A stretch of 64,000 nucleotides of DNA from Bacteroides sp. M10. GTDB taxonomy: Bacteria; Bacteroidota; Bacteroidia; Bacteroidales; Bacteroidaceae. Below the pieces are notes generated by a model that saw nothing but the letters and a program-made list of their open reading frames with translations, had not been told where the DNA came from and made no database searches. Within the stretch, counting starts at the first letter, position 1, and every line of letters begins with the position of its first letter. The stretch covers positions 1,074,501-1,138,500 of the forward strand of contig NZ_CP060488.1 of assembly GCF_014334015.1 (NCBI RefSeq), in the 5' to 3' direction. The position numbers and the translations under genes are program-made. Below, piece by piece: positions 46,337 through 54,595 of the stretch.

Positions 46337-49300
46337 TTATCGCAATTTTTCGTTCAACATTTTGAGCAATATACAAACATCTAGCTCATCGTTACCAGAT
46401 AATAGTGTTTGTATCCTATTTTCAATTTCTGCAACTTCTGCAAGTTTTACTTTAGGAAGACGATAAGTCCTACTTGATTTGAAATCACCTTTGCTAGTCG
46501 CCAATTCAAAGTTAAATGCCACTTCGTCAGTTTCATTATTAACTTCATTGAACGCTGTATATCGTTCTAGTTCTCCAAACAAGTGTGTAAGATTCGATAA
46601 AAACAAAGCTTCTTCTTTATCTTCTATAGATTCTATTTTACGGTCGAATACCACCAAACCTATTTTCTCATAAAACTCACGCTTATTATCAGATGGAGCA
46701 AGGACTCTATCCAAAAATGATTTAGACTTAGTTGTTAACAATCCTTTGTTTATACTTGAATAACGCTGAACCAAAATCTCTTTATATTTTATATAGTCGT
46801 GAGGCAGTCCTAAATATCCTACCACAGCATCTTCAATACGATCTATAAACAAATCATAACAGATAACCAATTCGTGAACAGCGGTTTTGATAAGCTGCAA
46901 ATACTGAGCAGCAAATTCTTCATTATGAAAATCATTGTAGCCCAAAGCTGCTGGTATATCTTCAAGAAATGCTTTGCATGGGTCTTTTGCTGTTGCTAAA
47001 ACATCTCTAAATTTTGCGGTCACATCGTAATCAAATTTACGAGTAGTCTTGGCATATTTGTTCAAGCCGTTATAAAAGTTGAAGAATGGGCGGATTGTAT
47101 CCATAAGAGAATTGGATGTTATGGTTTCTCCACGCTCTTTATTCAGGAATTCTCTGTATTTATTGAATAACTCCAATTTGATACCGTTAACATCAAAAGC
47201 TTTTATCGTAAAGTCATTCAAGCGTTTCTGCAATAGCTCAAACAATTCTTTATTAATATTCAGAACAAATGTTTCGCCATTATAAAGCGCAAACTCCTGT
47301 TGCCTTACAAATAAAAAGATGGGCAACCAGAAGTCTATGACACCTTGTTTCAATTTGTATGGACGCATTTTTAATGTCTTTACTAAATCTGACAGTTTAA
47401 AGGCTTTCTCTGTACTTTTTGCTAAAAAATCAGAGCAAACAGTCCATAGCGATTGAAGATTTGGAGTAATTGGCTCTCCTAAGATCCACAATCCATCTTC
47501 GTTTTGGCGATGGATTCCGGAACTCTTAAACAATGTATTGTATATAGTACGCTCAGGCGGATATTGGGTTGGAGAAAATCCAAAATCTTCTTCTTGCCAA
47601 TGCTCAATCATTGCATCTAACAGGTTCACTCTTGCCAAAGAAATTGCCGAGCTTATTTTCTGCTTGTTAAATAATTCATTTCTGATGATAGGTGTTTCAT
47701 TATATACTACATCGCAAACAGTAGACAGAAGTTTATTGAAATCTTTTCGACTCTTTATTATCTGTTGTTCTCCATTGAAAAACCATTCAACCTGACCATT
47801 GGGCATTTCAACGCAACTATTAATAGCTTCATTAAGTAATTGCGCCTCAAAGGACTGTTGCTTAAGTATCTCTCCTTTTGCGATTCGGTCTTCCAACACC
47901 ACATTATCAAGGAGATATTGCAGCTTCTTTATTTCATATAGGTGTCTGACAATTTTTTCTGTATCATTAAAGTAGGCATAGACTATGGCTTTGCCTGAAC
48001 TCGCAGACAACTTCAATATGCAATCTTTAATATCCTCTAAAGGGAAAATCAGGTTTATAAAGCCATCATCGTCACCTGTTGGTTCTACATCATATGGTTC
48101 ATTAGAAACTACATACTGGAAATAACGAGGAGTTCCAGTCCTATAGTATGAGGCAGATGCTACGACAACGGTTTTCTTTACATAAGGAGCAATTTCTGCT
48201 GCGACCAACTTTGGTACAGGTACAATTGTAGCTGCCTTATATAGTTCATCTTCAATATTTATATCTGTACCCTCAAATAAAATGAATTGAGATTTATATG
48301 CAGCAAAACGAATAATCTTGTTCGCGGTCAATTTCTCAATAATACCTCTTGGATTCTTTATGCCCAATGCCTTTAAAGCGTAAGTCTCCAAGAATGCTAA
48401 ATCAACGACCACACCATTATAGAACAAGTTAAGCAAACCGATAGACTTAACAATTTTAAGTGCATCATCGATGTTGTTCTTATTAATGATTCCGCTTTCT
48501 ACTCGTTCTATGGCAACACGAATAGCACGCCAGTTGGTAGAGTCAAGATTTGTTTCCGCCAAAGCTGTGTAGAAGTTATATATGACATAATCATAGACAA
48601 CAGCCAAGTTATAAGTCGTTGTGTCATTTGGGAGAAAACTGTTTATTGAGTTGGATGCAGTGTCATGCAAGAAAGAAAATAGTGTTCTCTCATTCTGCCC
48701 ATACCGTTGAATAGCCAGTGTCAAGCATGAAGCAGCTACCGCATCCAATGGATATAGCATCTTAGACGTTCTGACTGTCAGCGACTCTGATATGATTTTA
48801 TTTTTCTTTGCCAACGAAAATATTTCAAGGAAATTCTCTTTGGCATTATCTGTCATTGTCTTTGATTTGGTTAGACTTTCGGCTGCCAAAAACAATAGTT
48901 GTTCTACTGGCTCTGCGAAAACCAATTCTTTAAAACGCCCCTTTACCTTTAACCACTCATTTCTTTGAGTTTCTGTAAGTTTGTGAGCATAGGATCCAAA
49001 ATTTTGGTGAAGTGTGGTAATAAGTATTACATTTCGAGATGAAACATTAACAAACTCTGCTAATGTCTGTAAAAAATATAGTTCTTTTTCTGGATTATTG
49101 TTGGCTGCATGTTCAAGTATCTTGCCAAATTCATCAATGAAAATAAACAAGAATTTATTCTAATCCTTTAATTTTATCAAATACCTTGTCAGTGTACTAA
49201 AAACGTTTTTGCTATCATCGGAAGGAGCAATTGACAGCTCCTTTGATAACAACGTCGAAAGAGATGAATAGTCTCCTACGATATTCATAAACTCAAAACT

Positions 49301-49546
49301 CTTGGCATCTGCAAAAACGCTTCTTTCCGATACCAATTTTGATTTATTGTTGAGTAGGTCTTGTTCTAAAGCCATTAGGAAACTAGATTTTCCTGTTCCG
49401 TATGTTCCAATTATCAAGAATGAGTGAATTCCTGATTGGAAGCTATCGACTATATTGCCATACACCTTTTGTGCATTGGGCGTAACGATGTAATTGAAAT
49501 TATCGCTCACGCCTTGGCTTATGTTTATAGATAAATTAAATTTCAT
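46337..49546 (-). pseudogene. sspC: SspC-like P-loop ATPase gene with in-frame TAG between Walker A and Walker B
   Basis: The frame from ATG 49546 to TAA 46337 encodes about 1068 residues. Walker A IIGTYGTGKSSF is at codons 45-56. TAG at codon 129 (49160-49162) follows KLKD, and Walker B FLFIFIDEFGK comes directly after it at codons 132-142. No frameshift is present. Without readthrough, the first product (128 residues) has no Walker B. A restart would need the TTG at 49148-49150, which gives a 937-residue product without Walker A. In Ssp systems SspC is the ATPase partner of SspB and SspD and is required for modification. It overlaps the upstream DUF4007 gene by 11 bp. Confidence 0.85.
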
Positions 49547-50381
49547 CGTTGTTATAATATCTATTCAGCACTTCAAGTATATTTAATTTCTGGAGAAATT
49601 GTACATTTCTAATTCCGCTATTATCTGTGTAGCTAATTTCTTTGGGGTATTGTTCACTTAGCGAGCGTACTACCATCAAGAAAGAAGAAGTGGGAATGCA
49701 GAATATCAATGATAGTTCTTGTAACTTATCAAAAGAAACTGTTTTGTCCTCTCCGGCTATATGAACCAATGCAAATAGAATAATCAAAGGATTAACTTGC
49801 TCTATAGAAATTTCATTGAATGAATACTTTCCTTCGTTCTCACGGAGAAGACCTAATTCTAACAAAATACTCGCATATTCTTCGTATCCTTTCGGACTTG
49901 TCGGTGCAAGATAGTTCTGCAAAAGCACTCTTATGTCCTTCTTTACAGTATTTTCATTAAACACGTTTTTTTGTTCAGGTACATTGCACTTTCTTTTGAT
50001 AAATGAAAGAACTTGTTCTTTATCAAACTCTTTCTTCTCACGTTGCAAGTCAACAAAAAACAGACGATAAATACTTGAAACCGCTGTCACTACTAACATA
50101 TAGTGAAGAATCCATAGGGTGGCGTTATCTTCGGCATAAGGATCTCTTCCATCTCTATCATCAAAGAGATAATGAGCAATCTCCGTTGCCTCGTCATCAT
50201 TCAAAAGACCAAATGCCCTCAGCCAAAATCTAATTGATTGAACCATGTTTTTGCCGACACCGAGTTTTACGACAGCATCAGGGTCTGTAAATCTATTACG
50301 GTCAACCAAATAATCATATCCCTTCTTTAGCCACATAGACTTACAAGGAAATGATTCGTGACCAGAAAAACAATATCTCAT
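49536..50381 (-). CDS. sspB: DUF4007-family protein (SspB-like DNA-binding/nicking component)
   Basis: The 281-residue protein starts with the DUF4007 signature RYCFSGHESFPCKSMWLKKGYDYL (two parts) and VKLGVGKNMVQSIRFWLRAFGLL. From memory, DUF4007 is the domain of SspB, the nicking component of the SspABCD single-strand phosphorothioation system. The order DUF4007, P-loop ATPase, DndC-like matches sspB-sspC-sspD. The upstream AbiEii-like gene ends 13 bp before its start, so all may share a transcript. Confidence 0.82.
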   Translation of the reverse strand: MRYCFSGHESFPCKSMWLKKGYDYLVDRNRFTDPDAVVKLGVGKNMVQSIRFWLRAFGLLNDDEATEIAHYLFDDRDGRDPYAEDNATLWILHYMLVVTAVSSIYRLFFVDLQREKKEFDKEQVLSFIKRKCNVPEQKNVFNENTVKKDIRVLLQNYLAPTSPKGYEEYASILLELGLLRENEGKYSFNEISIEQVNPLIILFALVHIAGEDKTVSFDKLQELSLIFCIPTSSFLMVVRSLSEQYPKEISYTDNSGIRNVQFLQKLNILEVLNRYYNNDEI

Positions 50382-50394
50382 TTTATCAATATTT

Positions 50395-51402
50395 TTAGTG
50401 TTTAGTATTATGAAATAGATTTTCTAATTCTCTCATTTTTTCTATCAATTCTTCGAACGATGGTTTCTCTCCATATATCATAGACGATTGCATGTCCTTG
50501 TAATCGTTGTACCAATCGTCCATAACATCATCGGGAGGTAGCAACCTTATGCGTTTGCGAATGTCGGGAGTATAATCCACCCCACTCATGCTTGTGAATA
50601 ATTCACGATGATGGTGGATTGTATTCCAAAGTTCATCGTTGGCAATCGCCCGTGTCGCAATGTCAGTGCTCATCATTTGTGCCAAGTCATACAGATGGCG
50701 GGATTTGCGATTGGCTTCTCTTGAAGTTTGAGATGAAAAAAGTTCATGCAACAAAAATGCCTTTTCTAAGAATGTTTTCTCTGCCAAGGCTGTGGGTATC
50801 ACAACCTGCTTAACTATCGTGCTAATAGGTAATGCGTCTTCTACAATGCTTGTTACCGTTGCTTCTGCTGTGGGTTCGAGCAAGGAACGAGCACCAACCT
50901 CCAGTTTTACCTCTGAATGCAAATAAGGTAAATCTTCATCGAAAAGAGACCTGTAACGAATGTGTATCACTCTTGGCTCCGGGTATGTCCCATCACCTTC
51001 ACCGTCAGGGTCAGCTTCCACTAACAGCCATTTCTCCATACCTGTTTCAGTAACCGCCCTTTGTAATGACTGGCAAAGTTCGTCACGCACAAAGATGGAA
51101 GAAGCCTTACGTAGCCGTTTGATTTGCTTTTTCGTCAAATCTCCCTCAAATCCCCAAATGGACGGGTCAATGGCCAAGTCTATGTCTTCGGAAAAACGTC
51201 GTATCACTTTCCATACCTTACTAAGAGATGTTCCGCCCTTGAATACAAGATGGTCTGCTATAGGTAATGAGAATACCATTTGTAATACTGCCGTTACCCA
51301 TAAGTCCTTTTCTACAGCTTGTACAGGCAAGCCTGTTTTATTGGCTGTTTGGGTAAACACCATTTGCTGTTGTTCCTTGGATAGTTGGAAATAATTATTC
51401 AT
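50395..51402 (-). CDS. AbiEii/AbiGii-type nucleotidyltransferase toxin
   Basis: The 335-residue protein belongs to the nucleotidyltransferase AbiEii family: GGTSLSKVWKVIRRFSEDIDLAID (GGTSL and the acidic SEDIDLA, about residues 57-79) and a later AEKTFLEKAFLLHELF with the conserved Glu-Lys-Leu pattern. In AbiE systems this toxin stops growth on phage infection by nucleotidyl transfer. The antitoxin gene overlaps its start by 8 bp upstream. Confidence 0.9.
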   Translation of the reverse strand: MNNYFQLSKEQQQMVFTQTANKTGLPVQAVEKDLWVTAVLQMVFSLPIADHLVFKGGTSLSKVWKVIRRFSEDIDLAIDPSIWGFEGDLTKKQIKRLRKASSIFVRDELCQSLQRAVTETGMEKWLLVEADPDGEGDGTYPEPRVIHIRYRSLFDEDLPYLHSEVKLEVGARSLLEPTAEATVTSIVEDALPISTIVKQVVIPTALAEKTFLEKAFLLHELFSSQTSREANRKSRHLYDLAQMMSTDIATRAIANDELWNTIHHHRELFTSMSGVDYTPDIRKRIRLLPPDDVMDDWYNDYKDMQSSMIYGEKPSFEELIEKMRELENLFHNTKH

Positions 51403-52000
51403 ACGCTTGTCTTGTAAAGGTTCTTATCCATGCTGGCATAAGTGCCTCATCTGCCAGCACGTTCTCTTTTTGCTCTTTCTGAAGCACATTCTTAATTTGC
51501 TTGGCTATATCGTCGGTTATATTATCTTTCCCTACTTCTTTTAGGGCAAACGTAACCAGCATTGCAAGTGAATTTGTGAATGAAAGATTCTTGGGAGTCG
51601 TGTATTTGAACTGTATCGAACGACCATTTCCAAGGCTTACCTTGCGTGGTGCACCGTCTGTCAGATAAACAATATTCATAGGCACTTGAGTAGATATACC
51701 CAATTTGTTCAGCGCATAAATACCAGTCGGCACAATACGTGCCTTATCCCTGCGGGCTATCATCTCAGCAATCTGTTCTATGGATGGCATCAATATGCCA
51801 AGTCCCAAGACCGTATCAATCTCAGGATATAAATATATACCTCTTGCCAAACGGATGATATCACCTTTTGCAGTCAGTCGTTCAAGACTTTTGCCAATAG
51901 CCTTTACTTCACCGTATGACGTAAAATCAGAAGGAAAGAAGATGCTTCCTCTTCCTTTGGCTTTAATAGCTGTCAAAATATTCTCTTCTATGCTTGCCAT
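51395..52000 (-). CDS. AbiEi-type antitoxin (winged-helix transcriptional repressor)
   Basis: The protein is 201 residues from the ATG at 52000; a GTG at 52003 is adjacent. It has the AbiEi N-terminal winged helix (IFFPSDFTSYGEVKAIGKSLERLTAKGDIIRLARGIYLYPE in parts) and C-terminal antitoxin domain (GIYALNKLGISTQVPMNIVYLTDGAPRKV). AbiEi represses its own promoter and antagonises AbiEii. It is the first gene of the right-hand operon and lies closest to attR. Confidence 0.9.
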   Translation of the reverse strand: MASIEENILTAIKAKGRGSIFFPSDFTSYGEVKAIGKSLERLTAKGDIIRLARGIYLYPEIDTVLGLGILMPSIEQIAEMIARRDKARIVPTGIYALNKLGISTQVPMNIVYLTDGAPRKVSLGNGRSIQFKYTTPKNLSFTNSLAMLVTFALKEVGKDNITDDIAKQIKNVLQKEQKENVLADEALMPAWIRTFTRQAYE

Positions 52001-52137
52001 CACGTTCTGTTTGTCGCAAAATTATAAATTATTTGCGACAACTCCAAGGCTTGGGTAAAATATGAGGTATTAATTAACATTACATGCTGAGATGCTATAG
52101 TCAAATGGATTTGATGGCAACATTCACTCCCTAATTC

Positions 52138-52161
52138 TGCGTAAACAATGCGTAAACAAAC
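52138..52161. repeat. integrase arm-type sites, right end
   Basis: The pair TGCGTAAACAA-TGCGTAAACAAAC is an exact 24-bp copy of 29126-29149. Similarity continues for some bases beyond it with mismatches. It lies about 113 bp inside attR. Confidence 0.75.
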
Positions 52162-52274
52162 GGTTTCAGTTAGGGGGATTTAGTGAGTTCCATAGGAAAT
52201 AGAGAAATACGTAACTGGTTGAATTTCAATAAAAATTGCGATAACAAGCTATCGCAGAATATCATCTTATCGTT

Positions 52275-52317
52275 CTCATAATCTGGAGGTCCCTGGTTCA
52301 AGCCCAGGCTGGTCCAC
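52275..52317 (+). repeat. attR: 43-bp copy of the tRNA 3' half
   Basis: This is identical to 29034-29076. It lacks the 5' half of the tRNA and so is a remnant of the original chromosomal gene, not a second tRNA. Confidence 0.95.
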
Positions 52318-52320
52318 TGA

Positions 52321-52357
52321 AAAATTCCTGTAAGTGAAACACTTGCAGGAATTTTTC
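52321..52357 (+). terminator. displaced host terminator of the tRNA gene
   Basis: A 17-bp stem (52321-52337 with 52341-52357, one G-T pair) with a 3-nt loop and terminal T run directly follows attR. Confidence 0.85.
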
Positions 52358-52503
52358 CTTTTTATAACCATCCTCCAACTAGAGTAAAAGATAACTAATT
52401 GTTCCCAAACAGGTAAAAACAACAGCAACGGACAAAGCAGGAATAGCGAAGAATAAGGAATAGGGAAACAAGCCTATAATATTAAGCTTCAGAGCACCTA
52501 ATA

Positions 52504-53280
52504 TTAAATAATTCCAAAGTGTTTCAACGCCTTACAAAGCCCGTCATTCTCCACCGTACCAGTAACAAAATTGGCTGAAGCTTTGACTATCTCCGATGCA
52601 TTTCCCATCGCCACTCCGATTCCGGCAGCTTTCAACATAGGAATATCATTACCACCATCACCGCAAGCCATTATTTCCGTCATTCCGATCCCATAATAAT
52701 CGGCAAATACCGAAAGGCCGGTTGCCTTACTTATTCCTGCCACATTCACGTCAGCAAATAAAGGATGCCAGCGCGACAAGGAAAGATTAGGCAGAAACGG
52801 CATCACCTTTTGTTCCTTCTCATCATCGATATAAAAACAAAGCTGACAGCACTCTTTCTTTTCAAACAGGTCTTCAATGTCCACAACGGCCGGGATAGGG
52901 TGTTCCACGATTTTAGCAATCTGTTCGACAGTCGGAGTCAGACGATTGACAAACACACCTTCATCCAATTCAATAGCGACTGCAAAATCAAAGGCCTTTG
53001 CTATTTCCATGGCCTTCTTAAAATCATCTTTCGGAATAAGGTGCTTTCTTATCACAGTGCCATCCCGCAAAACACAGTCGGCTCCATTCAATGCTATAAT
53101 TCCGTCATACGGAACATCAGCTATTTCATGAAGGTCGCCTGCCGCTCTACCGGTAGCAATGGCTATTCGAATTCCACCGTCATGAATCTTCCTAAGGGCA
53201 TCAACAGAGGATGGCAACACTTTATGAGTTTCAAAACTTACCAATGTTCCATCCACATCGAGCATGATTGCTTTTATCAT
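52504..53280 (-). CDS. Cof-type HAD-family phosphatase
   Basis: The protein is 258 residues from the Met at 53280, which puts the motif I LDVDGTLVSF at the start as in relatives; ATG 53301 is an alternative. Motif I DVDGT, motif II ATGRA and motif IV GDGGNDIPMLKAAGIGVAMGNA are all present, with a C2-type cap. Such enzymes dephosphorylate sugar phosphates, flavin or nucleotide intermediates. It stands alone on the minus strand next to attR. Confidence 0.93.
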   Translation of the reverse strand: MIKAIMLDVDGTLVSFETHKVLPSSVDALRKIHDGGIRIAIATGRAAGDLHEIADVPYDGIIALNGADCVLRDGTVIRKHLIPKDDFKKAMEIAKAFDFAVAIELDEGVFVNRLTPTVEQIAKIVEHPIPAVVDIEDLFEKKECCQLCFYIDDEKEQKVMPFLPNLSLSRWHPLFADVNVAGISKATGLSVFADYYGIGMTEIMACGDGGNDIPMLKAAGIGVAMGNASEIVKASANFVTGTVENDGLCKALKHFGII

Positions 53281-53430
53281 AACATTTATATCTTTATTCA
53301 TTCTTCGATAATTTAGAGAAGCAAATCGACTATTCTCGACTGATAAGTCAGAGCAGTCAATTAAACAGTGACAAAGTTACTGAAAAAATTCCCATAACAA
53401 ATACAGACCTCCAACACCTAAAATAAAAAA

Positions 53431-53457
53431 GGCAAAAGGAAACGAGATCCTTTTGCC
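53431..53457 (-). terminator. intrinsic terminator after the sigma factor gene
   Basis: The 9-bp stem GGCAAAAGG/CCTTTTGCC with 9-nt loop is followed on the minus strand by TTTTTTATTTT. It lies 41 bp after the sigma factor stop. Confidence 0.85.
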
Positions 53458-53497
53458 CTATACCTATTGATACCAACTGAAAATTGATAGTGAACAC

Positions 53498-54001
53498 TTA
53501 GCGGAAGTCCTTCAATTCTTCCTGCAATTTCTGACGGGTAAAGAATATGCGGCTCTTTACAGTACCTAACGGAAGATTCAGCTTTTCTGCAATCTCACGG
53601 TACTTGAATCCTGAAACGTGCATCGCAAACGGAACTCTGTATTCTTTTGGCAAAGCATTGACTACACGGTGCATTTCTTTTAAATCGTAGGCTCTTTCCG
53701 TACTTTCAAAACCTGAATCTTGCGGCAGGTTTAAGTGATAGAGGTTTTCAGTCTGATCGACAAATGTCTGATCGCGCACTACTTTGCGGTAATTATTAAT
53801 AAAGATGTTTCGCATTATAGTATACATCCATCCTTTGAAATTTGTGTCGGGGGTATATTTATCTTCGTTATCCAATGCTTTTAATGAGGTTTCCTGCAAC
53901 AAATCGTTCGCTTCTTCACGGTCGGTTGTCAGTTTATATGCAAAACGGAGTAATTCATCCTGTACTCCTACCAGATCTTTTCTGAAGCTTAAACTTTTCA
54001 T
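53498..54001 (-). CDS. ECF-type RNA polymerase sigma factor
   Basis: The protein is 167 residues from the Met at 54001 (MKSLSFRKDLVGVQDELLRFAYKL, start only); a longer frame begins at 54040. Region 2 is seen in NDLLQETSLKALDNEDKYTPDTNFKGWMYTIMRNIFIN (parts) and region 4 in FAMHVSGFKYREIAEKLNLPLGTVKSRIFFTRQKLQEEL (parts). No anti-sigma factor is adjacent. Its targets are unknown. Confidence 0.9.
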   Translation of the reverse strand: MKSLSFRKDLVGVQDELLRFAYKLTTDREEANDLLQETSLKALDNEDKYTPDTNFKGWMYTIMRNIFINNYRKVVRDQTFVDQTENLYHLNLPQDSGFESTERAYDLKEMHRVVNALPKEYRVPFAMHVSGFKYREIAEKLNLPLGTVKSRIFFTRQKLQEELKDFR

Positions 54002-54595
54002 ATTCGTTATTTTTAAATTGTGAGTATTCGTTATCATCATTTCGATGTTGCAAGTTTACGGGTTTTCAGCAAATGTGACAGGTGAAGAACAGACATTGTT
54101 TAGGGGAAAATCTATCCACTGATAGAATTTAGGTCATTTTTGATAGTATTCAGGTGGTTTTGAGACCGTCTTTATAGCGAAAATCCCATTTTGAAGTCAC
54201 ACCTGACTCAAAATGGGATAACACAAACAAAACAAACAATATTAGCGATTTTCACAAACAGCTGTCTTTTTCATCTTTAAAAATTCATAAGACTTAATTT
54301 AGATTATGTTGCTAAAACATTCTAATTATGGGAACAAAAGTATTGTTTTCCGGCAAAAAGGAACGTAGGATTTAAGAATAGTTATAAAGAATAATTGTTT
54401 TATATATAAAAAATTGTGTCTGACTATAAAGAATTATATTTAATATTTGCTGTCAGAAGAGGCATAAATGCTTTATTTGACGATATTTTATAATATCAGC
54501 ATTGCAAAGCGATGTAAATTCTCCTACTTCTTTTTTTCACTAAGAATTAATTTCTATATTTGGAGAATATACAACCAAATTTAGATTTACTATCT
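54002..54595. other. divergent intergenic region with an inverted repeat
   Basis: About 0.6 kb lies between the sigma factor and SWIM genes. It contains the perfect 12-bp inverted repeat ATCCCATTTTGA/TCAAAATGGGAT (54183-54194 with 54208-54219), either a terminator-like hairpin or an operator, and a -7 box at 54555-54562. No ORF was found. Confidence 0.55.
54555..54562 (+). promoter_or_regulatory. candidate -7 box for the SWIM gene
   Basis: TATATTTG fits the consensus and overlaps the upstream TTG at 54560. This favours the ATG at 54596 as the true start. Confidence 0.45.

Larger units (their letters stand above)
29034..52317. mobile_element. integrative mobilizable element in a tRNA-CAT gene, about 23.2 kb
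   Basis: The element is bounded by perfect 43-bp repeats of the tRNA 3' half. A tyrosine integrase lies next to the tRNA, and there are mobilization genes (MobC and a relaxase) but no type IV secretion genes. Cargo is an AbiE toxin-antitoxin pair and a phosphorothioation-type defence operon. The right part (37.9-50.4 kb) is visibly richer in A and T than the flanks, which suggests a foreign origin. Four of its genes carry single in-frame stops. Confidence 0.92.
52001..52503. other. non-coding right end of the island and host junction
   Basis: This region holds the promoter side of the AbiE operon, the right arm-type repeats (52138-52161), attR (52275-52317) and the displaced host terminator (52321-52357). 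The rest up to the HAD gene shows nothing recognisable. Confidence 0.65.

Noticed and set aside
49148..49150. TTG as a genuine start of a separate 937-residue gene
   Set aside because: It lies within the Walker B strand, and the frame is continuous with the upstream Walker A fragment. A single interrupted gene is far more likely.
52275..52317. Second tRNA gene with the CAT anticodon
   Set aside because: Only the 3' half is present; no 5' acceptor strand or D arm precedes it. It is attR.
29034..52317. Full conjugative transposon or prophage
   Set aside because: No type IV secretion, coupling or phage structural genes are present; only mobilization genes are.
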